Assembly: GCA_028554645.1 (NCBI GenBank)
Contig: JAQOOI010000018.1
Location: 1,364,001-1,428,000, forward strand
Length of the DNA stretch: 64,000 bases
Direction: 5' to 3'
Source: Omphalotus guepiniiformis
Lineage: Eukaryota; Basidiomycota; Agaricomycetes; Agaricales; Omphalotaceae
The notes under the pieces were generated by a model. That model worked only from the letters and a program-made list of their open reading frames with translations, did not search any database and was not told the origin of the DNA. The position numbers and the translations under genes are program-made. Below, piece after piece: positions 36,363-47,623 of this stretch (within the stretch, counting starts at the first letter, position 1; every line of letters begins with the position of its first letter).

Positions 36363-36543
36363 GACCTACCCTAAACAAGAAATCTCGCCCAAGAAGGCTA
36401 TTATTCTGACGTTTCTAGATTTTCTCTCGATCGTAGCGCGAGCCCTGCCAATTCAAACTCAGATTTACAGGTCCCTCTATCGAGGTAGGGCGAAGCACTT
36501 GACCAAAGTCAAACCTCATAAAGAGGGGCCGGTCACAGGTCTA
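36363..36543 (-). repeat. Right terminal inverted repeat, composite
   Basis: Reverse complement of the left TIR: outer block 36522-36543 and inner block 36363-36478, separated by about 43 bp unlike the left end. The subterminal fold-back is imperfect here (AGAGGGACC against GGCCCCTCT). Confidence 0.85.
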
Positions 36544-36552
36544 GGGTGACAG
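36544..36552 (+). repeat. Right target-site duplication of the TIR element
   Basis: GGGTGACAG, identical to 30293-30301. Confidence 0.8.
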
Positions 36553-37116
36553 AGGGTGACTGATGATTCTCTTGAGGTTCATGGCAAGCTGACAATAGCT
36601 AATAGCTTATACTGCATCACTGTTCCAAAATGATTCGCACCCATGTACTAGCAAAAATCGTCGGTACTAACTCACCGAGTACGTATTGCCTCTTAGCTGC
36701 TTTCAGGAAACTGAAGCTCGTTTCAGATTTTCTCACTAGTTTTGCATGCGTACTACTGCCCTGATGGCCAGGAGCATAGCCCCGTCATGCATGAGCACTC
36801 CCGAAGTACCCGCCTGGACTTGGGATGTGTGAACAGGTGCGAGCGCATCACGGTCGTTCTACTGGTCTTCTCTACAAAACCTAAAAGGCTGTACGCCGTC
36901 TAGTACTACCTTGGGTGTTAGTGATCTTGCCGAACTCTTGCCGTTACGCGCACACGTCGAAGATATAGCAAGAAATGCAGAAACGTATGTTTCATTCATG
37001 GAGGCTGTGAACCTTGAGCGATGATATATCCCTTGGAGACAAATTTTCCCGTTTCGATGGTCACTGGATGTTGTGGAACCTAGTGAGTCTTTGCGATAAC
37101 ACCGGGTCTTCGGGTG
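36553..37116. other. Intergenic region upstream of the small secreted protein gene
   Basis: About 560 bp with no coding signal; probably upstream control region of the next gene. Confidence 0.5.
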
Positions 37117-37123
37117 TATATAA
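37117..37123 (+). promoter_or_regulatory. TATA box of the small secreted protein gene
   Basis: TATATAA lies 124-130 bp upstream of the ATG at 37247 and is followed by a CT-rich leader containing repeated CACTCT. Confidence 0.5.
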
Positions 37124-37246
37124 GCTCATTGGTATGGGTCTCGTTGTTTCTTCATCGACTTGTGCTGGACATTAGTTCGACAAACGCTTCCTCAATCTCT
37201 TTAACGACCCCCAACGAATTTTCACTCTCACTCTCACTCTCTAAAC

Positions 37247-37796
37247 ATGCGTTACTCCGCTCTCGCTGCTCTCCTCGCATCTTCCGTCATCGTTGCACAT
37301 GCCAGACCTGAGCTCAACAGAATGAGTCGGGACTCCGATATCGAGGCTAGAAACAGCTGTGATATCTTAAGTGTGTTGGGCCCTTTCCTCTTTATCTTCT
37401 GGTACTGACCTATATGCTACTCGTATTTAGAGTGTATCGAGGCGCTCGCTCCTACAAGCAAGTCCACTTCTTGATACTAAGGACCTGGGCCTGAATACTA
37501 ACCAACTTTCGTGGCTCTGATTTTTAGTCGAAACCTGCGCTATGGTAGGCACGAAAGTATATGGTGAGTTCACGTCGATTTCTTTTTGGTAAATGACGCC
37601 CTAAATTTCTGACAATTGCCTGCTCGGTGTATCAGATGTTCCTTTGGATATAGAGTGTCTTCAGCAAGCTTCGGAGACTGGAGAGAACCTCGTATGTCCA
37701 GTCTTGATCTTATAAGGAACTGACTATAATCGTCTTTGATTGTAGCCTAAGACATGCAAGGGATGCCCTGAAAAGTATGGCATCAATCTCAACTAA
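37247..37796 (+). CDS. Small secreted Cys-rich protein, fungal calcium-binding-domain-like
   Basis: Five short exons encode about 96 residues. MRYSALAALLASSVIVAHA is a signal peptide; a short propeptide-like segment (RPELNRMSRDSDIEAR) follows. The mature part has six Cys: NSCDILKCIEALAP, ETCAMVGTKVYD, IECLQQ and LPKTCKGCPEKYG. The spacing C-x3-C-x4-ALAP...C...C...C-x2-C recalls the fungal calcium-binding protein domain (PF12192-like). The second intron must start with GC (A|GCAAGT) rather than GT to keep this frame; using the GT two bases later shifts the frame and loses the Cys pattern. It ends KYGINLN with TAA at 37794-37796. Function is unknown; effector-like or cell-wall roles are possible. 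Confidence 0.75.
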
Positions 37797-38073
37797 GGGA
37801 TGGTTCAGTGCGTTCGAAAGCTAGACGTGGTTTTGTGACTCAAAGGTGGCGACGAGGTGGCGACGACGGAGAGTACTGTACATTTGGTGTAACAAGATAC
37901 GAAATGAACAGCGTCAGCGTTGACGCGTTGAAGAGATTACCCCAGAGTTCCTGGTCGTTGAGTGATTCCACCACACCACAGAACAGACCGTTGCGTGATC
38001 CAATCATCCATGATCCAAAGTCATACTAAATTTGCGATTGATTAAATAGCACGATCAAGCAACCATATATACA

Positions 38074-40298
38074 TCAACCAGAAAAACCACCCATAAACCC
38101 CTCCACAAGTACCGCAACACCCCACGCTCCAGGATCCGGGGGTAACCCTCCATCCCCTCGTCCATCATCAACTCCACTCCGCGAATTCCCGACATAAACA
38201 GCCCGACCCAAACGCGCTTTCATCCCCCTAGTACTCATCGCGCCATCTTTCGCCGCAATCGAAGCCTCCAACATACCCTTGCCTCTCATGAGAGTTTGAC
38301 AAAAGGGGTATAAAGCATCCATGATAGTCCGATCGCCTGGTTTCGCGGGGGTGTGGTGTGAGAGGGAAGTTAGTGCAACTTGGAGTGTTTGTGCAATGGG
38401 GAATGGGTTAAGTGGTTTGGCGGAGTTAAGAGCGGATGACCAAGCTGTGAAGAATATCGCGAATACTGTAGTTGATAAAAAAACGTTGAGTCAGATTCAT
38501 GAGACTATATGAGGATGAGGATGTGAAAGAGAGATGACATACATGCGCCGATAGTTCCACCCATATGGTCCTCTAAAACATCTCCTATCCTCTGTACGAC
38601 CTCCGAAGGTCCTATCTCGCTCACGATAATCTCTTTATTATCAATCGCTGAGAGTATCGCTAGAGGAAGGTAGACGGAAGGGAGAAAAACGTCGTCAATC
38701 AGCTAGTCAAAAATTGAAGATTTTAGGGCAGGTTTACCTTTAGCGCCTCTAGCAAACGTCGTCCCACAATCCCCATCTCCAACGATAGTATCGTACTCTG
38801 TCATGACCTTCTCAGCGTCAAGAACAGCTCTACATGCGCCTATGATACCACTTGTTACAGCCTCTGGTGAGATATCGGATTGAAGCCAAAATTGAGTGGT
38901 ATCATTATTTTTGGATTGGGTTTGCGGGAGTTCAGGTGTAGCGGGAGTATCGGAGAGCTGCTGCTCTGGATCAGAGTAGAGGATTTTTGTTGGTGATTTA
39001 GGCCAGTGAGAACGTACGCCGATCCAGGAAAGAGCGTCGGTTGGGTCATCTAGGAGTTGGAGAATGTTGATGTTGAGCATGTGCTGGCTGGGCTGGTGAT
39101 GAAGGGCACGGTGGATGTTTGAGACGTTGAGTAGGGACAGGGAGAACCCCGGGGCGTTGAGGGATGTCATGAAGGACGAGAGGTAGATGCGGGCGGGATA
39201 AATTTGATATTGAGCTGGATAACGTTGGTGATTATCAATTGAGAAAGAAAGAAACGACAAGCAGAAAACATACCTAGCCGTAAGAGTATCTCATCCAAAA
39301 CCGCACCCATCTCAAGCTGTGAAACACCACCCAGATTGTTCACATATAGAACAACTTCATCATCCAACCCAATGAACGACGACTGTTCCTGACCAACAGC
39401 ATCAACATCCCGCGACGCAAGAACCTTCCTAACCATCTCTTCAACAAGCGCCTCAGGCGCACGAAGCTTCATCCTCAACACGCCAGGTTCATTATGCAAA
39501 CCCAACCCAAGCTCGCACTCGTCACTCCCCAAAGCACCTACATCATCAAGACTATCCGCTCTATCACGCCCAGGGACATGACAATGCTCCAGCCCGACCC
39601 CGATACTAGCCAAATTATCTACCGCAGCGTCGCCGAGTGCTTTCACTTCACTAAGTAAAGCTCCACGTTCGGCAAAGGCACCGAGAAGTTTGCAGATAAG
39701 AATGTTGCCTGCGAGACCACGAGGTCCCACCGCCGTCTGAGAGCCAGAGCCAGAGCCAGAGCTAAGGAGAGATACGTCGTCTGCGACTACAACGCTTTCC
39801 ACATCGATACCCTCCGCGCGGGCTTTCTCGATCGCTAACCCAAAGTTGAGACGATCACCGGTGTAGTTGTTAATGATCACAAGAACGGATTTGTTTGGGG
39901 TTTCGGAGTCCACTGGTGCGGCTTTGCCGGGGGTAAGATGAGGAAGAGAATATGTAGCCAATCGAATAGCAGAAGAAATCTGCTTTGCACTGGGACTGGC
40001 AAAAATATCTCCTGATACTGAAGCTGCTAGCATTCCATAGCCTGTATAAGAGGCATGTGCTGGTTCGTGGCCTGCACCACCGCCTGTGATTACAGACACG
40101 AGAGTGTTGGGCGAAGGAGTGTCAACATAGACGGTTTTAGATGAGGTATGTCTATGAGATCATTGGATCAATGATTCTAGTCCTTATTAGATTGGGACGA
40201 TAAACTCACAGACGAAGTGAAGGGTTCAAAGCCACTGCTCCTCGAAGAGACTTCAAGACTAGCCCTTCAGAGGAGTTATAGATATGCTTTTGAGACAT
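38074..40298 (-). CDS. DAK: Dihydroxyacetone kinase (DhaK-DhaL fusion, ATP-dependent)
   Basis: Phosphorylates dihydroxyacetone (and glyceraldehyde) with ATP, linking glycerol and methanol-type metabolism to glycolysis. The start MSQKHIYNSSEGLVLKSLRG is typical. The DhaK domain has VITGGGAGHEPAHASYTGYG, INNYTGDRLNFGLA, and LGLGLHNEPG, which contains the His that binds the substrate covalently. It ends with NNLGGVSQLEMG. After a linker of about 110 residues the DhaL domain has YDTIVGDGDCGTTFARGA, the ATP/Mg loop, then EDHMGGTIGA and RTIMDALYPF. The C-terminus is Gly-rich (DPGAWGVAVLVEGFMGGFSG). Several short introns are present. An acidic Ser/Gly insert (LLSSGSGSGSQ) lies in DhaK. Confidence 0.93.
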
Positions 40299-41255
40299 GA
40301 TTTGTGTAGCCAAAAAGCTGGGGCATCGTTCGAGATGCAGCCACACGATTTTTTAAGGTGGTCAGCTGAGACATTCACTCAGCCTCAGCTGGACAGGGTC
40401 ACCCGAGCGAATTGTCAATTTCCGTCGAAAATCCTTCGAAACTACCCAAGTGGTGTGATTCAGAGTGATTCGAAGGAACACTCCAAGAATTACTCACAGG
40501 TAATGTGGACATCTGACAAGTGGCTAGGCTGTCACTGGGTATTCTTGAAGACTGATATAGCTCGAGACATCAGATTAAGTGGAAGACATACACGAAAGAC
40601 ATTCCTGGCGGAAGACCAGTGAAGGTGGCTGAACGTAATGCAAGTGCAAGTTGAGGAGAGAAAGGAGGAGATGCGGCCGGCAAATGTTTGAATTCGCGCT
40701 TCAAATTGAACGTCTTGTTCAACTCTGTTGCATACATCTTTGCTCTCATTACATAGAAAGAATAAGAAAAAATTGACATTCACAACAACAGGAAAGGGTA
40801 TGTCAATAGATAATCGCCAAAAAAGCAAAATGAAGTAAAGGGAAAGTTGAAACAAACAGTAAGAAAAAAAAAACAACAGACGATACAGTATCATGATGAC
40901 CACTGACTAGCTACGTTTCCTAAGCCTTCCCGATGTCTCGATGCATAAATACCAAGTACTAAGTATCAAGTTAAGTACCAAGTGACGAAGGTAGAAGAAA
41001 AAAAATTCAACGACGTCCTTCAATTCGTCCAGTCCATCCAAACGGAAAGCGATATTCTTGTACACAAAGCACATTGAACTGGGTGGTGAAAACATCGATA
41101 TCAACCCGTCAAACTAGAACAGTTAACTTAAAGCTTTTGCCTCTCTTATCCCCAACATAGTTCTCCCCCTCTCCGGGCCTTCTTTCTGGTTGAACTTGAA
41201 AAACTCTTCTCATCATACTCCTCCTACACCAACACCAACACCGGCCTTCCCTCCC
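40299..41255. other. Intergenic region: DAK upstream and HSE1 3' side
   Basis: 957 bp without a recognisable gene; A-rich runs near 40870 and 41000. Confidence 0.5.
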
Positions 41256-44200
41256 TCACGCCTCATGTATACTCATCCCACTCAACTGTCCCGCCAGCCC
41301 CAAACCCCCCTGCTGATGCTGCGGTCCTCCCCCAATAACAGGCGAAGGTCCCATCCTAGGTAACAGCCAAGACGGCGTTCCACCCACCACCCCACCAGAA
41401 ACCGAAGAAGTATTCGGACTCGAACTAGCCGCATTAGGATTTCCATAAGGATAAACACCAACACCAGGTGTAGGTGACCCAGTCTGCTGAACAGGCGACG
41501 TAGCGTTGAGACTAGGTAAACTACCTCCTCCTCCAGCGTATCCTGAAATTGTGGTACCAGGAATTCCCGTTTGTAAATCGCCAGCACTGTTATTCAAGTT
41601 CCCTTGCTCGTGGCCAGAGTCAGAAGCAGGACCTGGGTAGGGTAGATTGATACTATCAATTGAATTTCTCGAGACTGGGGTTTGTAACTGTGCTTGTGCT
41701 TGTGCTGGTACACCAGCTCCAGCAGCTGTTGTCGTACCCGCTCCATGATAGAAACTCCTCGTGGGCGACGTAGAAACAGAACTCTGTCTCTGCGGTTGCT
41801 GATATTGCTGTTGGTGTTGATACGTCTGCAGCTGTTCAGCAGCACTCTGCACTTGTCCCTGTCCCTGCCCAATCTGGTGTTGAGCCTGCTGCTCCCCTTG
41901 CACTTGTCCCACCGGCCCCTGCTGTGGCTGCTGCTGCACCTGATCCGTCACGCCAGGTACCGAAATGAAATACACAGACCCAGTCGGGTCTTTGCCTCCC
42001 TGCGCATAGTATTGCGCCCACGCTTGCACATTCGGGTCGGCGTACGTCGTTTTGGGGTCGTAGATGTACGGTGGACCTGCGTTCGGGTTCGCATTGGCAG
42101 TAGCAGCCGCAGCAGTAGTCGCAGCTGCCTGAGGTTGAGGTTGAGTTTGGGCTTGGACCTGAGGTTGAGCTTGGATTTCCTGAACAGGCTGCTGCGCTTG
42201 AGCAGGCGGAGACTGGGCGACCGGTACAGGTTCAGGTTGTACAGCTTGCTGTTGAACAGGCTGTTGAGGCTGCTGAGGCTGCTGCTGTTGCTGAACAGCG
42301 GGATAGGGCATAGGTCCTTGCGGTCCATATCCACCAGCACCAGTAGCACCCACCTGCGCCTGCGCAGGTGCCTGTCCTTGCTGAGCAGGCTGCGGCCCCC
42401 CATATCCCGGTACAGCCCCATACTGTACTCCAGGCTGAGCATACTGCGCTTGAGGTTGATGCTGGGGCTGACCAGCCGGCGCAGCGTAAGCCGGTGCGCG
42501 TTCGTACGGATTCGGGGCTGCGCCAATAGAAGGATTGGGGAAGGGTGCGTATGCAGGTTGTTGCTGCTGCTGGTCATACCCTGCCCATGCGCGGGAGTCG
42601 GGACGTGCGTAGGCTGTTGAGTTGGGCCGGGGGTACGGATATTCGTAGCCTGTTGGAAAAAACAAAAAAAAAGAGCCATGTTAAGCTATTTATCTTTGAC
42701 AAGAAAAATGGAAAAGCGAGCAAACATGGACAAGGAGAGGTAAAAACGACGAGGGGGAGAAGACCACACACCAGTAGTATGCCTAGCCAAACTCTCCTCC
42801 ATCATTCTATCAAAAATTGTTCTCGCTCGAATAAACGTTTCGTTCATCGATACCAAGTCGGCTAAATTCATTCGTCATTTATCGATATTCGAAATGCGGA
42901 TTTGAAGAACCACGAGGAGAGTAGAAAAGAGAAGGGTACGACCAGATGAGCAACGAGCAGTAGGAGTTAAGAACTATCCAACTCACCTCGCTTTTGACTA
43001 TATTTATCGATGAGCTTCACGATCTTGGGTCGAAGCGCCATACTTGAGCGGTACAGTTCCTGTTATTTCCGCAATTTCAAAAGCAAAAAAGAAAGGCAAA
43101 TCATCAGTTGAATCGTTTTGAGAAAGGAAACACGGGCGCTTGGGAGAAAAAGAAAAGGTGGATAAGAAAAACACCTCACCTGAATCTCTTCATTATCAGC
43201 CAAATTATCCCTCTGTGGATCGAGCGCCCTAAGCATCGCAAGCAACTTCTCGACGTTGACAGCCTGCGCGAACACAGCTGCCTCTTGTTCCGCCTCCCGC
43301 GCGAGCTCGGCGGGGGTCAACTCAGGAAGAGGTTCCTACCGATCATAATTAGTATGAATGCGAGGAGGGATAGCGGGGAAACCACTCACAACATAATTCA
43401 CTGGAAAAATTCCAGTCCTACCCTTTAATTGTCCTCTCCACCAATCTTTATACCCTCGATCAACAACTTTAATCACATCGCCCTTTTCAAAAGCCAATTC
43501 GCCAGGTTCCGTAGGCTCAAAACTATGCAAAGCCTTCACACGTGTGACTATCTGAATTTGGTCGGCGCGGATTGGAGATTGTGACTGGGACTGAGATTGT
43601 CCCTGTGTTTGCGCCGTATGGCTTTGATTCGTGACAGGAGGGGATGTATATCCCGGTGCATATCCTGATGCTGCAGTGGCCGCCGCCGCCGGTGCGGCTG
43701 TAGAAGCGGTGGAAGAATTCAAGGAAGAAGATGAATATCCTCCGTTGTATGCGCCGCTATTCCCATTATACGGGACATACCCACCAGATGAAAAGCCTGC
43801 ATTTCTACTTGCAGCACCCCCCGCTGGTCCAGAGAGACTCGCTCCCGATCCACCAGCGCCACTGGACGACAGATCTTCGTACGAAGCCCACTGATCTCTT
43901 CCTCCTTTATCCTGCATTGACATTTCCAACACACGCTGTAGCTCTTCTTCTTCTTTTCTACGGATTTCGTCATCGATGGCGGGAGGTGGAGGTTCTTGAG
44001 GAGTTTCGAATGTGTAGTCTAGAAAGAATTCCGGTCAGATCAACGAAGACGGGTAGAATAACAAACTATGACATTACTTTTTTCTCGTAAACTGTTATAG
44101 CAGTCTTCCATGATTCCTAGCGTAGTATCACTCTCAAATTCCGCAGTCCATTGAGCGATGAGGGTAAGTGTCCTCTTGCGGACTTTCTCGTGTGTGTTCT

Positions 44201-44750
44201 ATTTGCAAGAATCATCATCAGCTCGTCTGTCATTACAATAGGAAAGACTATCAAAGTGAAAAGAAAAAGAAACTGAATATGAATGGAAAAAGAGCAATAC
44301 CCACCCGATCAGTGACAACCTTTTCCAAGCCCTGCGTGAATGCTCTGGATGCAATCTCTCTATTTACCTCAAGACCGCAATTCTTCGAGAGAGCTTCTGT
44401 AAGTGAGAGAGCATAGAGCTGGACATTGGGGTTGCGATGCGCGAGCCGTTTGAGGACTGCGGCGATGACGTTGCGTGCGCTGTACGCATCGACTCAGGTT
44501 CAGTGATTCAACGAAACGATTGAAAGTAGATAGCATACCCATCCTGTCCCTCATCCTGCACTTTATCACATAAATTCAATATAAGTTCCCAATTCTCCGT
44601 CGTCAGATTCTCATCCGTCGTCTTTGCTACCGGCACGATTCCCAGTCAGTGCCTTGCTTGCTACGAGCAGTAACATCGGAAAGAATGTTGTGACTTACAG
44701 ACTATTTCATCATAAGCATTCGTCGAGCCGCCTCCAAACATTCCCGACAT
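41256..44750 (-). CDS. HSE1: ESCRT-0 subunit HSE1 (STAM-like): VHS, UIM, SH3, GAT-like region
   Basis: Works with VPS27 on endosomes to sort ubiquitinated membrane proteins into multivesicular bodies. About 930 residues in eight or nine exons. The start [17 protein letters not shown] opens a VHS domain ([50 protein letters not shown]). A UIM follows ([20 protein letters not shown]), then a Ser/Gly/Ala linker and an SH3 domain ([39 protein letters not shown]). After it comes the helical GAT-like core ([55 protein letters not shown]). The last exon of about 465 residues is Gln/Pro/Ala-rich and ends [14 protein letters not shown] 308-codon open frame on the other strand is a shadow of this repetitive exon. 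Confidence 0.94.
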
Positions 44751-44946
44751 CAGTTAAGAAGTAGTAAATTGAAGTACGAGCAAGCTTGCAGATTTCCGCC
44801 TATCATCCGGGAATGGCAGTGCATAAGCCACGTGATGAGCTTACTCATCACACTTGACAATATCAGCTGCTGTTTCCTAGTCACAAGCGGCGTTTCTCGT
44901 CCTCTCCTTCATTCCCTGTATATCTTACTCTGTCCAGTTCTGTACG
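44751..44946. promoter_or_regulatory. Compact bidirectional promoter of HSE1 and MMS2
   Basis: Only 196 bp separate the two start codons of the head-to-head genes, so both promoters and 5' leaders must share it. No TATA box is obvious. Confidence 0.5.
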
Positions 44947-45565
44947 ATGGCAGCGAAAGGTATGCATTATTCCAGCATCAATTATGGCATCTCCGATCTC
45001 CAACTAAGGATAACGCCACCTTTGGATAGTCCCAAGAAACTTCCGTCTCTTAGAAGAGCTCGAGAAAGGCGAGAAAGGGATCGGTGACGGATCGTGCTCA
45101 TATGGTCTTGAAGACGGTGAAGATGTGATGATGAGTAACTGGACTGGGACTATTATCGGACCTGGCCATGTCAGTACCCCCAATTCTTCTCTTATCCAGA
45201 TCCGTTTCACCCATTGCCACTACCCGCTTTAGACCGTGCACGAGAACCGTATCTATTCGCTCAAGATAACCTGTGGAGAGCAATACCCTGACTCTGCACC
45301 CACCGTCGAGTTTATCTCCCGCGTCAATCTCCCCTTTGTCAATCAGACTAACGGTAAGGTCGACCCGTCGAAGCTCCCCGTGCTGGCGGGATGGAAGAGG
45401 GAATACAGCCTCGAGACGCTTCTAGTTGAGATGAGGAGGTGCGTTTGAATGACATCAGTTTTCTTTCGGTTCTTATATCATAACTGAAACGGAAACTCGA
45501 ATAGAGAGATGGCATCGTTCAACAATCGTAAACTGCCTCAACCACCTGAAGGGTCGACGTTTTGA
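44947..45565 (+). CDS. MMS2: Ubiquitin-conjugating enzyme variant MMS2 (UEV)
   Basis: The catalytically inactive E2 partner of UBC13 in Lys63-linked ubiquitin chain formation and error-free DNA damage tolerance. About 139 residues: [20 protein letters not shown], then [20 protein letters not shown] and [20 protein letters not shown], then [20 protein letters not shown] and [20 protein letters not shown]. As in all UEVs the catalytic Cys is absent. The C-terminus is [15 protein letters not shown] with TGA at 45563-45565. The first exon holds only ATG plus a few codons, as usual for this gene in fungi. Confidence 0.94.
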
Positions 45566-47623
45566 ACAGTAGACTCGTTCCGGACTCGTTTTCCGTTAGT
45601 ATATCCGTGTCACTTTTACGCATCGTCGTGGCGCTCGGCAGGTGATAGTCGGACAGCAAGATGCAGAGGGGGACAGACAACAGGAGAGAGTGAATCATAA
45701 TGGCAGATTCTCAGTCGGTATTGCTTGGGTGTCATATTCCTATCTTGTATACAACCAGAATTACATACACCACCTTTCCACAGCAGGAGCAGCGCTCAGC
45801 GCTTTGAGACAGAGTGTCAGTGAAGTGCCGCCGCGCCATCTCAAATCATTTCTTGCCGCTGTAGTGCCGGTACCGCAGTCTGAGCTTGAAACGGATACGG
45901 CAGTCGCGGCAACACCACGTGCTTTGATTGCTACTTTCAGCCTTGCTATAGCCAGCTTTGACCTCGCTGTAATGCGTTCTCGCTATGGTGAAGTTCTCAA
46001 TCAATCATAGCCCATCTTATGCATACTTATTATAACTGCTGTGGAGATAATCTTTCCTCCCTGTTCATGGGTCTTACACGTGTACAATGGTCAAAACCTG
46101 AGAGAGGGGCTATAAATTAATCCCATTTCACGATTTCATACGATACAAGCTCTACGTCAATATTGATTACCCTTCGGGTTTTGCCTATCTCTCTCTCTCA
46201 CATACCACAAACCGAGGGGTGCTGTTCATCTCACCGAAAGCTATTGTAACAGCTAGAAAGATTCCGAGAAATGAGTGGGACATAAATAGAGGTGTATTGA
46301 CCTCAGTATGATGTCAATCTAATTAATATATAGTACAGTTGGCAATTCACCCCTATACACCCCTGATAATAATTTGGTCATTCAACTACAATGGCTCTCT
46401 CGGGGATGCTCGGTAAGTATTACCATGGACCAACCCCCACCCCGCGGACATTGTTTCCGAGGGGTACGGTTAAGCAGTCGGAATCATATACAACCGTATA
46501 ATTCATGGAGAATTGCCAGCTGGACAGCAAAATTATTTCCAAAATTGATAGAAGTACATATTATGATACATCCCACTAGTTCGACGGCAGTGCTATATCA
46601 GTCCCACTCCCATAGGGCTCCAAACAAACTTGATCATTGTGTTCCCCTCATTACCAGTGCGTGAGAGGCCCAGAGTCACTTGATGTTCTTCGAGCCTGAG
46701 TCCGGTCCGTGTCAGTACGTCAGGCCTAGAGTTGTGAAGGTTATTCGACTTGTTGGTCAAACAGTACTTATCATCATGATCATGATATACATAGAACGAC
46801 ATTGCACGCCGCCTCACTGGGAAAAGAAGTAATACAAGTTCTGCCACAGGAGCCTCATGTCAAAGATTGGATTATGGATTATGGAACCAGATGCTATCAA
46901 TCCAGATTCAGGAGGAACTCTTACCTGAAGCTGTATCGAAGCCATCTATCAGTACCTGAAAAGTGCTATGTTCTGACTCAAGTTGGTTGTTCGAAGTATA
47001 CGACCCCTGCTGTGAATGACCTAACAACATTCAGTCATTTACAGTTGACTGTTGAGGGAAGAAGAAGCACGACAAAAAGATCACACAGCTCCCGAAAACA
47101 CGCGTTCTGTGAGATGTTTCAAGCGTCAATCATCCATAAACTTCTGTATTACATCCCAAAAAAATCAACGTGGGTCCCTATATTGTATACTACCAGTACA
47201 TACACATACCAATTGTCGACCGTCCCATAACGGCGGAATTAACATCAATGAAAACATATCTACACAAGCTAATATAATATACGATAAGTACAGTAATGTC
47301 CACTATGAAGGGTGGTTTTAGGATCAGTAAACTGCTGTCAACGTGTATGCAGCTGAACATTGCGGGGTGTAGAGCCCCTGACCAAATTTCGGAACGTGGT
47401 TTTCGTGATATAGGGTATTATCAAGATGAGGAGGGTATTCTGCAACTGTGCAACCAGAGGCAAGCTGTTTCGACCCATGCTCACTGTGATCAGTGTACAG
47501 CGAGGACGGCGATGACCCGCAATCGACGGGCGTCGGCGTCGGCGTCGGTGTCAAAGTACCGTCGAAGAAGCACCTTGGATTTTGGTAAGCTGTTGCACTG
47601 TCATCGATGAGTAGCCGCATTAC
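45566..47623. other. Gene-poor 2-kb stretch between convergent 3' ends
   Basis: The 3' sides of MMS2 and of the Zn2Cys6 gene. The longest open frames (for example 122 codons from 45642) have no recognisable product. A non-coding transcript cannot be excluded. Confidence 0.45.
47530..47552 (+). repeat. Short GTCGGC-type microsatellite
   Basis: About four tandem copies of a CGTCGG/GTCGGC hexamer, just 3' of the Zn2Cys6 regulator gene. Confidence 0.6.

Larger units (their letters stand above)
30302..36543 (+). mobile_element. Complete TIR element carrying DUF6589-type and RecQ-like helicase genes
   Basis: A 6,242-bp element bounded by inverted repeats of about 175-180 bp and a 9-bp direct repeat. 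The outermost bases are TAGGCCTGTGACCGGCCCC at the left and TAGACCTGTGACCGGCCCC at the right (read inward), one mismatch. It contains exactly two genes, each starting just inside a TIR and converging on the centre, where their stop codons overlap. The second copy at the left edge ends at the same base with a different flank, which independently fixes the right boundary. The 9-bp duplication would suit Mutator-like elements and the 8-bp reading hAT or KDZ types, but neither classical transposase is present. I infer that the DUF6589 protein mobilises it, with the helicase as accessory. Confidence 0.85.

Noticed and set aside
41694..42620. 308-codon plus-strand open frame rich in Leu and Arg
   Set aside because: It is the antisense of the Gln/Pro/Ala-rich last exon of HSE1; repetitive codons keep the opposite frame open and the product is low complexity.
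45642..46010. 122-codon plus-strand frame 3' of MMS2
   Set aside because: No family resemblance, no introns or upstream promoter signal; kept only as part of the gene-poor stretch.
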